DNA of 5,139 nt from the NCBI GenBank assembly GCA_013152215.1, contig JAADGT010000339.1, positions 1-5,139 on the forward strand, written 5' to 3'. The notes under the pieces are model-generated. The model worked only from the letters and a program-made list of their open reading frames with translations. It made no database searches and was not told the origin of the DNA. The DNA is from Deltaproteobacteria bacterium (GTDB lineage Bacteria > Desulfobacterota > Deferrisomatia > Deferrisomatales > Deferrisomataceae). The stretch's first letter is position 1. Each line of letters opens with the position of its first letter. This document shows, in pieces, positions 4,937 to 5,139 of this stretch. A program made the position numbers and the translations under genes.

Positions 4937-5139
4937 GTGAGCGAAGCGAACCGTCCGACCTTCGTCTTGAGCTCGTCCCCCCACGTGTTCCAGGGCGACA
5001 CCACCGCCCGGATCATGTGGCAGGTGGTGGCGGCGCTGACCCCGGCGGCGGCGTGGGGGGTGTACGCGTTCGGGTGGCGGGCCGCCTGGGTGATCGGTTG
5101 GTGCGTGGCCGGGGCTGCGGCCGCCGAGACGGGGGCACT
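4937..5139 (+). CDS. rnfD: RnfD, N-terminal part (runs off window)
   Basis: The first 67 codons of rnfD, cut by the right edge of the window. The N-terminus S-S-P-H-V (13-17), followed by T-T-A-R-I-M-W-Q-V-V-A-A-L-T-P-A (22-37), is the characteristic RnfD/NqrB start, and two hydrophobic segments (about 30-46 and 50-63) begin the membrane domain. RnfD is the NqrB-like membrane subunit that carries a covalently bound FMN on a threonine and helps form the ion-translocation path. That residue lies beyond this window. The GTG start is chosen because of AAAGGA five bases upstream and because translation from it gives the family N-terminus. It follows rnfC after 71 nt, a break from the tight spacing of rnfA-B-C. 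Confidence 0.9.
   Translation, partial: MSEANRPTFVLSSSPHVFQGDTTARIMWQVVAALTPAAAWGVYAFGWRAAWVIGWCVAGAAAAETGA

Overview
The window is a GC-rich stretch, roughly 70% by eye, with almost exclusively G/C-ending codons in its best genes. It carries the 5' part of an rnf operon (ion-pumping ferredoxin:NAD+ oxidoreductase) on the + strand, preceded by two accessory genes. A long multi-cluster RnfB, a short RnfC and a YajG-like outer-membrane lipoprotein suggest a Gram-negative anaerobe. A high-GC deltaproteobacterium (Desulfobacterota/Desulfuromonadota, for example a Deferrisoma-like lineage) would fit. The taxonomic call is inference only.

Layout. Positions 1-544 hold no gene I can support. They contain a perfect 16-bp palindrome and a dense set of degenerate 7- and 8-bp tandem repeats. 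Positions 545-1162 encode a YajG-like lipoprotein. Positions 1159-1836 overlap it by ATGA and encode a cysteine-rich, YkgJ-like (putative metal-chelating) protein. A 110-bp AT-richer gap (1837-1946) contains a plausible sigma70-type promoter, a CRP-like dyad and a small hairpin. Then follow rnfA (1947-2528), rnfB (2536-3537), rnfC (3537-4865) and the first 67 codons of rnfD (from 4937), which runs off the right edge. rnfA-rnfB-rnfC are tightly packed or overlapping, whereas rnfC and rnfD are separated by 71 nt containing another octamer array.

How the genes work together. In known Rnf complexes, RnfC oxidises or reduces NAD(H) through FMN and two [4Fe-4S] clusters, and RnfB exchanges electrons with ferredoxin. 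RnfA (paired with RnfE) and RnfD (with RnfG) carry electrons through the membrane and couple this to Na+ or H+ translocation. Gene order A-B-C-D matches the gammaproteobacterial rnf/rsx arrangement. The long RnfB and short RnfC instead resemble the form found in anaerobes such as acetogens.

The Rnf module itself is a known system. The least explained content is the repeat system: octamers of consensus CYTYCYAG and heptamers of the TTTCTRG and GACCRAC types, confined to intergenic DNA and found just upstream of two ribosome-binding sites.
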